A stretch of 33,054 nucleotides of DNA from Oscillospiraceae bacterium (GTDB taxonomy: Bacteria > Bacillota > Clostridia > Oscillospirales > Oscillospiraceae). Location: contig CACYXC010000047.1 of NCBI GenBank assembly GCA_902778285.1, positions 1-33,054 on the forward strand, given 5' to 3'. The stretch's first letter is position 1. Each line of letters starts with the position of its first letter. Under the pieces are notes generated by a model that had not been told where the DNA came from, did not search any database, and worked only from the letters and a program-made list of their open reading frames with translations. Of this stretch, positions 25,553-32,334 are shown in pieces. The position numbers were made by a program, and so were the translations under genes.

Positions 25553-27121
25553 TCAGGCCTGGTATTCGGTCCCTGTGCCAATGGTCATGGCATCATAGGC
25601 CCGCCTGACCTTGGCATAGTTCTTGTCCCGGTCCAAGGCAACCCCCCGTCCAACGCCGTCCACGATCACGCCTCTGCCGATTTTGGCCAGCTTCTTGTCA
25701 AGTGTCCGGAGCATGGCCGGGGCTGATCCCGGCTCGGTGCTGCGCCCGTCGAAGATGATGTGCAGATAGACCTGCTCCACCCCCTCGGCCATCTCCGTCA
25801 GCATCAGGGGGTAGTCGATGCAGCCATGGCTGGATTTCTCCGTCAAGTAGGCCAGCAGGTGCAGAGCGGTCCCCTCTTCCCTGGCTGCGTCTATGGCATG
25901 AAGGAAGACGGGGTTGCGTTTGAAAGAGCCGTCCTGAATGGCCTGATCCATGCGCACGTCATCCTGTGCTACGATCCGGCCGGCACCAAGGTTGTTGTGT
26001 CCGGCCTCTGAGTTGCCGGCCTTGCCCGCTTTCAGGCCTACGTCCTCGCCGGAAGCGCGCAGCTTGCTGCGGGGGTATTTAGCCAGCATCTCATCCCACT
26101 CGGGGGTATGAGCCAAATAGATGGCGTCGCCCTCGTCCCCGGTTCCGAAGCCCCAGCCATCCAGGATGATGAGCATCATCCTGTCGTTTTTGAAGTCCGG
26201 CGTCTCCATGAGGCTCCGTCCCGTCATCTCCGCCGGCTGCTCCAGCCCCAGCACCGAGAGGATGGTGGGGGCCACATCGCCCAGGCGGCCATCCCGCAGC
26301 CGTACTTCCCTGCCCTTGGGGTCCAGGATCAGGAAGGGCACCAGATTGGTGGTGTGGGCCACATGGGGCTTGCCCTCCTTGGTGTAGAGGGCTTCGATAT
26401 TGCCGTGGTCCGCCGTCACCGCCACCACATAGCCCTTGTCCCTGGCATAGTGGGCAACCTGACTTACATAGCGGCTGATGGCCGCAGCGGCTTCCAGCTT
26501 GGCGTCCTTATTGGCGGTATGGCCAATGACGTCGCCGTTTGCAAAGTTTGTGACGATAAAGTCATAGCCTTCGTCCACGGCCTGCTCCACTTTCTCGGCT
26601 ACGGTGGGCAGACTCAACTCCGGTTTCTGGTCGAAGGGAATCCCCTTGGGTGAGGGAATGCACAGATCCGTCTCTCCCGGGAAGGGCTGGTTATAGCCGC
26701 CGTTGAAGAAGAAGGTCACGTGGGCAAACTTCTCCGATTCCGAGCAGTGGAACTGCCGCAGCCCCGCCTCACTGAGAACCTGAGCCAACGGTTTCTCTAC
26801 CCGCTCAGGAGCAAAGGCGATGGGAAGACTCTTGAACTTTTCGTGATACATAGTCATGATCGCGAAATCCAGCTTATCCAGATACTCACGGTCAAAATGG
26901 GGGAAATCCTCTTCCGTAAAGGCTTCGGTCAGCTCGATCTCCCGCTCGCCCCGGCGGCAGCAGAATACCACGTGGTCGCCGTTTTGGATCTTGCCCACAG
27001 GCTCGCCCTTCTCATCCACGAGGACCATAGGCTCCAGGGAGTAATCGGTCTGCCCCTGGGTATAGGCTTTCTCCACCGCCCTGGCCAGTGCCTCGCCTCC
27101 GTGAAAGCTTTTGTCAAACAT
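25553..27121 (-). CDS. Circularly permuted 2,3-bisphosphoglycerate-independent phosphoglycerate mutase-like protein
   Basis: 522 residues, the normal length of iPGM, but the two halves are swapped. Residues 1-305 correspond to the usual C-terminal part: AYTQGQTDYSLEPMV, GDHVVFCCRRGERE, EKFAHVTFFFNGG, NFANGDVIGH (192-201), TADHGN (236-241), AHTTN (255-259) and the usual end EMTGRSLM. After the short linker ETPDFKND, residues 314-522 are the usual N-terminal part: MLIILDGWGFG (316-326), GNSEAGH with the phosphoserine Ser371, and DRDKNYAKVRRAYD just before the stop. Metal ligands Asp321, Asp197, His201, Asp238, His239 and His256 are present. Two substrate-site positions differ: DGRS (458-461) for DGRD, and HGC (432-434) for HSH. 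ATG with AAGGAGG nine bases upstream; it starts 14 bases after a HAD gene. Confidence 0.9.
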   Translation of the reverse strand: MFDKSFHGGEALARAVEKAYTQGQTDYSLEPMVLVDEKGEPVGKIQNGDHVVFCCRRGEREIELTEAFTEEDFPHFDREYLDKLDFAIMTMYHEKFKSLPIAFAPERVEKPLAQVLSEAGLRQFHCSESEKFAHVTFFFNGGYNQPFPGETDLCIPSPKGIPFDQKPELSLPTVAEKVEQAVDEGYDFIVTNFANGDVIGHTANKDAKLEAAAAISRYVSQVAHYARDKGYVVAVTADHGNIEALYTKEGKPHVAHTTNLVPFLILDPKGREVRLRDGRLGDVAPTILSVLGLEQPAEMTGRSLMETPDFKNDRMMLIILDGWGFGTGDEGDAIYLAHTPEWDEMLAKYPRSKLRASGEDVGLKAGKAGNSEAGHNNLGAGRIVAQDDVRMDQAIQDGSFKRNPVFLHAIDAAREEGTALHLLAYLTEKSSHGCIDYPLMLTEMAEGVEQVYLHIIFDGRSTEPGSAPAMLRTLDKKLAKIGRGVIVDGVGRGVALDRDKNYAKVRRAYDAMTIGTGTEYQA

Positions 27122-27135
27122 ACTGTCTTCCTCCT

Positions 27136-27867
27136 TCAACGTAGCGGCGGGAAAATTTCCAGCAGCTGTGAAAAATGCGTAATAAACCGGTCCGGCCGGT
27201 TCTCGTCGGTGACGGTCTGCGGTTTCTTGCCGGGGTACTGCACTGCCACCGTCATGCCCAGGCCTGCGGCCTTGGCACCGACAATATCCCGGTTCAGATT
27301 GTCCCCCACGTAACAGGTGCGCTTGGGGTCTGAGCCGCATTCCTCCAAAGCGTAGTAATAGATAGCGGGGTGAGGCTTTCGGATCAGACACACAGAGGAC
27401 TGCTGCACACTCTTGAAATAGGGGCGCAAGCCGTCACGATCCAGCCACTCATCGACCTCATGCGTGCCCACCAGATCACTGACAATGGCAAGCGTATAGC
27501 CGCGGGCGAATAGCTCCTTCACGGTTTCGATGCCGCCGTCGGTGACCACCCGCTCGCCCTTGGTACGGCGATAGGCATAGGTCATCTCGTCCGCCGCGGC
27601 CTCCACCCGCTCCCGCGGGAAGTCATAGGCCAGCCAGCGTGTCCAGAGCTCCTTCACCGGCGCCTCGCAGTAGAAATGCAAGGCCCACTCCCGATACTTG
27701 TCATAGCGGGGCTCAATGACCCGGTGATAGAACTCTGTAGGGTCCTCGTCGGTGCCCAGGCACTTTGTGATCACAGTCTTGGCCTCCAGCTCATAGGCCG
27801 GATCTTTACGAATGACCCGGAAGGTGTCCCCAAGATCCACAAATATCGTATTAATGTTCTGTTCCAT
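27136..27867 (-). CDS. HAD-like hydrolase, paralogue 1
   Basis: 243 residues. Haloacid dehalogenase fold with a helical cap inserted after motif I: nucleophile Asp11 in FVDLGDTF, motif II IVSDLVG, motif III Lys in IRKPHP, motif IV VGDNLNRD. The usual second Asp of motif I (DxD) is Gly13. The cap carries ELWTRWLAYDFPRERV, a pattern shared with its neighbours. Its ATG overlaps the preceding gene's TGA by one base, so translation is coupled; the mutase-like gene follows after 14 bases. Likely a sugar-phosphate phosphatase or phosphotransferase; the substrate is unknown. Confidence 0.88.
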   Translation of the reverse strand: MEQNINTIFVDLGDTFRVIRKDPAYELEAKTVITKCLGTDEDPTEFYHRVIEPRYDKYREWALHFYCEAPVKELWTRWLAYDFPRERVEAAADEMTYAYRRTKGERVVTDGGIETVKELFARGYTLAIVSDLVGTHEVDEWLDRDGLRPYFKSVQQSSVCLIRKPHPAIYYYALEECGSDPKRTCYVGDNLNRDIVGAKAAGLGMTVAVQYPGKKPQTVTDENRPDRFITHFSQLLEIFPPLR

Positions 27868-28598
27868 CAGGTACCTCCCTGCAAAATCGGCAGCTCCAGA
27901 ATATCCAGGAAGCGATGTACAATATAATCGGGACGATTGGCGTCGGTGATGATCTTTTTCTTCAGCTTTTCCGGGCTGATGAAGAGGATGTTGGCCCCGA
28001 TGCCCGCCGCTATGGCGCCGGTGATGTCCCGATCCAGATTGTCAGCCACAGAGGCGCATTCGCCGGGTTCCAGGCCGAGCTGCTCACAGCCCAGCAGGTA
28101 CATCCGCGGATCAGGCTTGCGCAGACCCGTCACCGGAGAAAGGATCACCGCGTCGAAATACTCGTCCAGCCCGTCGGCCTTCAGCCACTCAGGAATCTCG
28201 TACTCGCCGATGAGGTTGGAGATGATGCCAAGCTTGTAGCCCCTGGCGTGGAGGGTCTCGATGACTTCCCGTCCGCCCTCCACCACATGTCGCAGGCCCT
28301 TGACCTGGCGGTACTGGAAGGTGATCTCGTGGCATATCTCCCGCACCTTCTCCTCGTCCATCTCCGGCAGGAGCCACTTGTGCCAGAGCTCGAAATCGCT
28401 GCTCTCCTTCATCTCGCCCAGGGCCCAATCCCGATAGGGCAGATAGCGCTGCTCCACCATGTCGATGAAGGCGTCTGCGTCCTCGTAGCCCGCCAATTCC
28501 GCCATGCGCCGTTTGGCCTTTTCCTGGTGCTCGGGCACGTTTTCCGCAATGCGGAGGGTGCCGCCCAGGTCAAAAAATACACCTTTGATCTTCTTCAC
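27867..28598 (-). CDS. HAD-like hydrolase, paralogue 2
   Basis: 243 residues from the GTG at 28598, with GAGGAG six bases upstream; the much longer frame to 28787 overlaps the previous gene and is not used. Motif I is FFDLGGTL (Asp10, second Asp replaced by Gly), motif II IISNLIG, motif III LRKPDP and motif IV VADNLDRD, where the usual GDN is ADN. The cap has ELWHKWLLPEMDEEKV. It starts ten bases after paralogue 3 and overlaps paralogue 1 by one base. Confidence 0.88.
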   Translation of the reverse strand: MKKIKGVFFDLGGTLRIAENVPEHQEKAKRRMAELAGYEDADAFIDMVEQRYLPYRDWALGEMKESSDFELWHKWLLPEMDEEKVREICHEITFQYRQVKGLRHVVEGGREVIETLHARGYKLGIISNLIGEYEIPEWLKADGLDEYFDAVILSPVTGLRKPDPRMYLLGCEQLGLEPGECASVADNLDRDITGAIAAGIGANILFISPEKLKKKIITDANRPDYIVHRFLDILELPILQGGT

Positions 28599-28608
28599 GG
28601 TTGTCTCC

Positions 28609-29337
28609 TCATGCTCTGTGCGGGAACAGATCCAGCAGCTCAGGAATGGACTTGATGGTGTAGTCCGGCAGTACTGTGGGCGCCTTGCCTTCCCGGTCGG
28701 CGGTGCCGGCGTCTTCAAACAGCACCATAGCGCCGAAGTTTGCGGCCTTGGCTCCCTCCACGTCCCGAACCGGGTTATCGCCAACATAGGCGCAGTTTTC
28801 CGGGGCGCTGCCGATACAGCGAGCAGCCAGCAGGTAGATCGCCGGGTCCGGCTTGCGCAGGCGCACCTTGGACGAGAGGATCACGGTCTGGAAGCAGTCG
28901 GCCACACCGTCGCGGCACATCCAGTCGGGGATCTCGGTCTCGGTGATGGTGTTTGCGATGATGCCGAGCTTGTAGCCCCTGCGCTTCAGCTCCCGCAGGG
29001 TCTCCAGGGTGCCATCGTGCACAACGCGGCGGCCGTCATGGTCACGCCAAAGGCGGGTCAGCCTGGCGGCGTGGGGTGCCACACGCTCAGCGGGGTAGTC
29101 CGGCAGCAGATACTGCAGCCAGAGCTCCATTTCGGAGACATCCAAAAGCTCCGTCTTGGCCCATTTGCGATATGCCTTCCAATTCTTCTCGAGCTTGGCA
29201 AAAAAAGCGTCATGCTCTTCCGTGGAGCCGACAAGCTCCATCAGTTCTCTCTCTGCAGCGGCGGCAAACTCCTTATCCTCCACCACATAGCGCAGCGTCG
29301 CGCCAACGTCAAAGAAAATGGCTTCCAGGTTCTGCAT
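28609..29337 (-). CDS. HAD-like hydrolase, paralogue 3 (divergent motifs)
   Basis: 242 residues from the ATG at 29337, with GAGGA upstream; a TTG eleven codons earlier lacks a ribosome site. Motif I is FFDVGATL (Asp10; second Asp replaced by Gly), and motif II is IIANTIT, with Ala where the family has Ser or Thr. Motif III LRKPDP and motif IV VGDNPVRD are normal. The cap has ELWLQYLLPDYPAERV. The loss of the motif II hydroxyl suggests weakened or altered activity. Third from the downstream end of the four-gene HAD run. Confidence 0.87.
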   Translation of the reverse strand: MQNLEAIFFDVGATLRYVVEDKEFAAAAERELMELVGSTEEHDAFFAKLEKNWKAYRKWAKTELLDVSEMELWLQYLLPDYPAERVAPHAARLTRLWRDHDGRRVVHDGTLETLRELKRRGYKLGIIANTITETEIPDWMCRDGVADCFQTVILSSKVRLRKPDPAIYLLAARCIGSAPENCAYVGDNPVRDVEGAKAANFGAMVLFEDAGTADREGKAPTVLPDYTIKSIPELLDLFPHRA

Positions 29338-29376
29338 TTTTCCGTCCTCACTTTCTGCGTTTATGGTCAAACATTC

Positions 29377-30120
29377 TTATCGTTTCAATACAGACGGGAT
29401 TTCTGCCAGGTCCTCGATCAGGGCATCCGGCATGTAGCCCGAATGCTCCAGCCCCGCGTCCCGATGAGCGATACTGGGGTTTCGGATCTGGATCATCATG
29501 GCCCAGCCGGCATTGCGTGTGCCGATCACATCCCGGGAAATGGTGTCGCCCACATAGCAAAGCTCTTCCGGCTTCAGACCCATGGCTTTTTCCGCAATGC
29601 GGAAGATTTCCGGCGAGGGCTTGCGGATCCCAGTCTCGGCAGAGGTAATGACACAATCCATCAGCGCCTCGATGCCGTACTCGGCCAGGAAGTGCCGCAC
29701 GACAGAGCGTGAGATGATGTTGCTGATAACGCCCAGGTGCAATCCCATGGCTTTCAGCTCCATCATCGTCTCCTTCAGATGCTCGCGGCGCATCACGCAG
29801 GGACGCTCATAATCGTAAAGGAAGCTGAGTTCTTCGGCAAAGGGCTCGATCCGTTCGCGTTCAAGCCCGTATTCCCGGAGGTAATAGTCGCTCCAGATTT
29901 GCGCCGAGGGAAGTTCCCGCAGCGTTACTTCGGATTCATGCTTATAGACCTCGCTGTTAATGGCCAGACGCCCAGCCAAAAGCTCAGCGCCGCCTTCCAG
30001 CTTGATCCCATAATCGGAAAACCTCTCGATCAGCCGCTGCGCGAACCAGAGATCCCGTCCTGGGGGTGAGGAGGATTTGTGCAGTGTGCCGCCCAGGTCG
30101 AACAGTACCGCCTTGATCAT
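29377..30120 (-). CDS. HAD-like hydrolase, paralogue 4, first gene of the operon
   Basis: 247 residues from the ATG at 30120, with AGGAG about seven bases upstream. Motif I is LFDLGGTL (Asp8; second Asp replaced by Gly), motif II VISNIIS, motif III IRKPSP and motif IV VGDTISRD. The cap is more divergent (IWSDYYLREYGLERERI) and resembles that of paralogue 5 at the right edge of the window. It is the first gene after the promoter at 30172-30200, divergent from the LacI gene. Confidence 0.88.
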   Translation of the reverse strand: MIKAVLFDLGGTLHKSSSPPGRDLWFAQRLIERFSDYGIKLEGGAELLAGRLAINSEVYKHESEVTLRELPSAQIWSDYYLREYGLERERIEPFAEELSFLYDYERPCVMRREHLKETMMELKAMGLHLGVISNIISRSVVRHFLAEYGIEALMDCVITSAETGIRKPSPEIFRIAEKAMGLKPEELCYVGDTISRDVIGTRNAGWAMMIQIRNPSIAHRDAGLEHSGYMPDALIEDLAEIPSVLKR

Positions 30121-30145
30121 GCTATCGCTCCTTTCCGGCAATCTC

Positions 30146-30153
30146 AAACGTTT
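30146..30153. promoter_or_regulatory. Candidate operator of the HAD operon
   Basis: AAACGTTT, a perfect CG-centred palindrome of the LacI-family type, lies about 20 bases downstream of the HAD operon -10 box. An imperfect inverted repeat, ATTGTTTTAACGAT, lies upstream at 30224-30237. Which protein binds is not known; the adjacent LacI regulator is the obvious candidate. Confidence 0.45.
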
Positions 30154-30171
30154 CCGAACGATCTCAACCAA

Positions 30172-30200
30172 AAGATACCGCTTTTTCTTTCGCCCGTCAA
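30172..30200 (-). promoter_or_regulatory. Promoter of the HAD-mutase operon
   Basis: On the minus strand: TTGACG (30200-30195), 17-base spacer, TATCTT (30177-30172), about 50 bases before the first HAD gene. Confidence 0.65.
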
Positions 30201-30419
30201 GTATCTTTTGTCCACGAAAGTTGATTGTTTTAACGATATTACTCATTTTCTAAAACTTTCCGGAGCATTTTCGGATTATTTTCAGGTATTTCCCGGATAT
30301 TTTCAGAATTCGTGTAAATCATTTCCTCCACCGAGCATCTCAACCGGTTATTCAGGTTGAACTAACTGTATTTCGCTATAAAAATTCCATCGTTTTCGTT
30401 ATTTTACACAAAAATTTGC

Positions 30420-30448
30420 TTGCTTTTTTTGTGAGGGTGAGTTACAAT
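30420..30448 (+). promoter_or_regulatory. Promoter of the second LacI gene, with repeated TTTTCGT boxes
   Basis: TTGCTT (30420-30425), 17-base spacer, TACAAT (30443-30448). TTTTCGT occurs at 30393, 30450 and 30471, the last two 21 bases apart (two helical turns) and straddling the start point. They may be regulator half-sites. The remainder of 30121-30493 is AT-rich, with no gene. Confidence 0.6.
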
Positions 30449-30493
30449 GTTTTCGTGAATTGTACGGAAATTTTCGTTACAAAGGAGGAGCGT

Positions 30494-31516
30494 ATGAAAA
30501 ACGTCACCATCAAGGACGTGGCCAAAGCCGCCGGCGTCTCCTACTCCACCGTCTCCCGCGCGCTGACAGGCAGCCCCGAGATCAGCGAAGAAACCCGAAG
30601 CCGGATCCTGCAGCTTAGCAAAGATATGAACTACACGGCCAACACCGTGGCCCGGGCCATGGTGATGAAGACCACCAAGCTCCTTGGTCTGATCCTCACC
30701 AGTGTGAATAACCCCTTCATGTCGGAGCTTGCTTATCATATCGACCGGCAGGCCCGCGCCAGAGGCTACAACATTATCCTTTGCAACTCTTCCCGGGATT
30801 CTGAGCAGGAGCGGGAGCTCTTCGAACTGATGATGGGCCGCCAGGTCGACGGCATCCTCCTTCTCCCCTCCGGGATCGAGAGCTACAACAAGCTCCATCC
30901 CTATCTCAGTCGCATCCCCACCGTGTTCATCGGGGAGAACCTGCGTGAGGTGCCGGAGAGCTATGTATCTGTAGATAACTACCGGGGTGCCCAGATCGGT
31001 GTGGAATATCTGTATAAGCTTGGCCACCGCGATATTCTGTATTTCGGGCGGCGCCGGGGCAGCACGACTCACCAGCTGCGTGCAGAGGGCTATGCCGCCG
31101 CCTGTGAGCATTTCGGCCTCACCCCGCGTTATTGCAACAACACCTTTTCATTTTCCTCTGTGAAATACGGCTACCAGCTGGCCAAGCAGCTTTTTTCCAG
31201 GGAGCGGCATTTCTCCGCCATCTTCGCCGCTACAGACACCAACGCTCTTGGCATCATGCAGGCGGCGGAGGAGATCGGCCTGCGCATCCCGCAGGATCTG
31301 TCCCTCCTCGGCTTTGATAACATCCGGGACAGCAGCCTGCCCAGGATCGAGCTGACCACCATTGAGCAGCCGATGAAGATGCTGGCCTCCGTGGCGGTAG
31401 ACACTCTGCTTGACAAGATCCAGAACGATCAGGCCGGCTATTCCCACCGGATCCTCTCACCCGCATTGATTGAGCGTTCCTCCTGCGCTCCCTACACCCC
31501 GGCAGCAAAAAAATAA
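30494..31516 (+). CDS. LacI-family transcriptional regulator of the HAD-mutase cluster
   Basis: 340 residues from the ATG at 30494, with AAAGGAGG upstream; an earlier in-frame ATG lies in the promoter and is rejected. The helix-turn-helix is textbook (TIKDVAKAAGVSYSTVSRAL, residues 5-24), followed by a hinge (NTVARAMVMKTT) and the effector domain (LGLILTSVNNPFMSEL onward, GFDNIRDSSLPRIELTTIEQP near 275-295). It is a different protein from the first LacI regulator. Divergent orientation and the shared intergenic region make the minus-strand HAD operon its likely target. The inducer is unknown. Confidence 0.92.
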   Translation: MKNVTIKDVAKAAGVSYSTVSRALTGSPEISEETRSRILQLSKDMNYTANTVARAMVMKTTKLLGLILTSVNNPFMSELAYHIDRQARARGYNIILCNSSRDSEQERELFELMMGRQVDGILLLPSGIESYNKLHPYLSRIPTVFIGENLREVPESYVSVDNYRGAQIGVEYLYKLGHRDILYFGRRRGSTTHQLRAEGYAAACEHFGLTPRYCNNTFSFSSVKYGYQLAKQLFSRERHFSAIFAATDTNALGIMQAAEEIGLRIPQDLSLLGFDNIRDSSLPRIELTTIEQPMKMLASVAVDTLLDKIQNDQAGYSHRILSPALIERSSCAPYTPAAKK

Positions 31517-32265
31517 GCCGGAAAGAAAAACCGAATAAACCGCACGGGCCGAAAGCAACGGCAAGCCGCTGCTTTCGGCCTTGTTGTTATCGTATAGGGC
31601 TGTTGCTGGCGCTTAGAATATCGTCGCGGGATTCCATAGCACGTCGTGCCTTCTTTCCGGCGGTCCACCTTGCTCTCGGTGACCTGGGCTCCCCAAAGCT
31701 CCAGCTGCTTCATCAGGGCGCCGTTGAAATCAAAGCCGTTTTTCACGGTGAACTGCAGACGGTTGGTGGAATAGGCATCGCCGCCGATGGCATAGCGATG
31801 CAGTACGATCAGAAGGATGAAGGCCATCAAAGCCGCCGCGATCCCGATCCAAAACAAGCCTGCGCCGACAGCCAGACCGATGCCCGCTGTAAACCACAGC
31901 ACCGCCGCCGTGGTCAGCCCGCGGACCGTACTGCCATTTTTGAAAATGACGCCCGCGCCGAGGAAGCTGATACCGCTGACCACCTGAGCCGCCACACGGG
32001 CAGGGTCGGCTCCGCGGGTGCCGTTAAAATTCGCCCCTCCGGCGAAGCTCAGGTCGGCAAAGCCATATTTGGACACGATCATGAATAGCGCCGCGCCGCA
32101 GCATACGATAATGTGCGTGCGCACGCCGGCCTCTTTGAATCGCTTGCTTCGCTCGATGCCGATCAGCGCGCCCAGCACACAGGCCAGGGCCAGACGGCAG
32201 AAGAAATCCAAAACCTGCAGCAAAGAAAACTGCCCATTCAGATATTGTACAAGTGTCATATCCAT
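31492..32265 (-). CDS. MgtC/SapB-family membrane protein with degenerate C-terminus
   Basis: 257 residues as read. Residues 1-205 are a good MgtC/SapB match: LACVLGALIGIERSKRF (28-44), AGVRTHIIVCCGAALF (46-61) and SGISFLGAGVIFKNG (97-111), with about five membrane helices, then the start of the cytoplasmic domain (LQFTVKNGFDFNGALMKQ). After about residue 206 the frame reads Arg/Gln/Phe-rich nonsense through the terminator of the LacI gene and ends inside that gene's 3' end. Shifting frame near 31640 gives SRDDILSASNSPIR and a stop at 31587, just before the terminator. The end therefore looks truncated or frameshifted. MgtC proteins modulate magnesium or phosphate homeostasis. ATG with GGGAGGGG upstream. 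Confidence 0.75.
   Translation of the reverse strand: MDMTLVQYLNGQFSLLQVLDFFCRLALACVLGALIGIERSKRFKEAGVRTHIIVCCGAALFMIVSKYGFADLSFAGGANFNGTRGADPARVAAQVVSGISFLGAGVIFKNGSTVRGLTTAAVLWFTAGIGLAVGAGLFWIGIAAALMAFILLIVLHRYAIGGDAYSTNRLQFTVKNGFDFNGALMKQLELWGAQVTESKVDRRKEGTTCYGIPRRYSKRQQQPYTITTRPKAAACRCFRPVRFIRFFFPAYFFAAGV
31547..31586. terminator. Terminator after the second LacI gene
   Basis: GGCCGAAAGCA (31547-31557) pairs with TGCTTTCGGCC (31570-31580), with an inner CGGC/GCCG pairing, followed by TTGTTGTTAT. The same stem can act on the minus strand behind the frame-shifted end of the MgtC gene. Confidence 0.85.
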
Positions 32266-32294
32266 TCTCTCCCCTCCCTCACAAAAGCGCAGTG

Positions 32295-32327
32295 GGAATA
32301 AACACAGGCCCGGAACCCGTCCGGGCC
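32295..32327 (-). terminator. Terminator of the right-edge HAD gene
   Basis: GGCCCGGA (32307-32314) pairs with TCCGGGCC (32320-32327) around ACCCG. On the minus strand it is followed by TGTGTTTATT. It lies just past the stop of the HAD gene, before the MgtC gene. Confidence 0.7.
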
Positions 32328-32334
32328 ATGTTTC

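Noticed and set aside
25553-27121. Assembly error or two split genes as the cause of the permuted mutase order
   Set aside because: The frame is continuous across the junction with a short linker, one ribosome site at the new start and one stop at the new end, and the total length equals one full enzyme. A chance rearrangement would rarely give all of these. Read evidence would still be decisive.
27867-28787. Longer 306-residue version of HAD paralogue 2
   Set aside because: The extra 63 residues overlap the upstream HAD gene in another frame. The GTG at 28598 has a good ribosome site and puts motif I at the family position.
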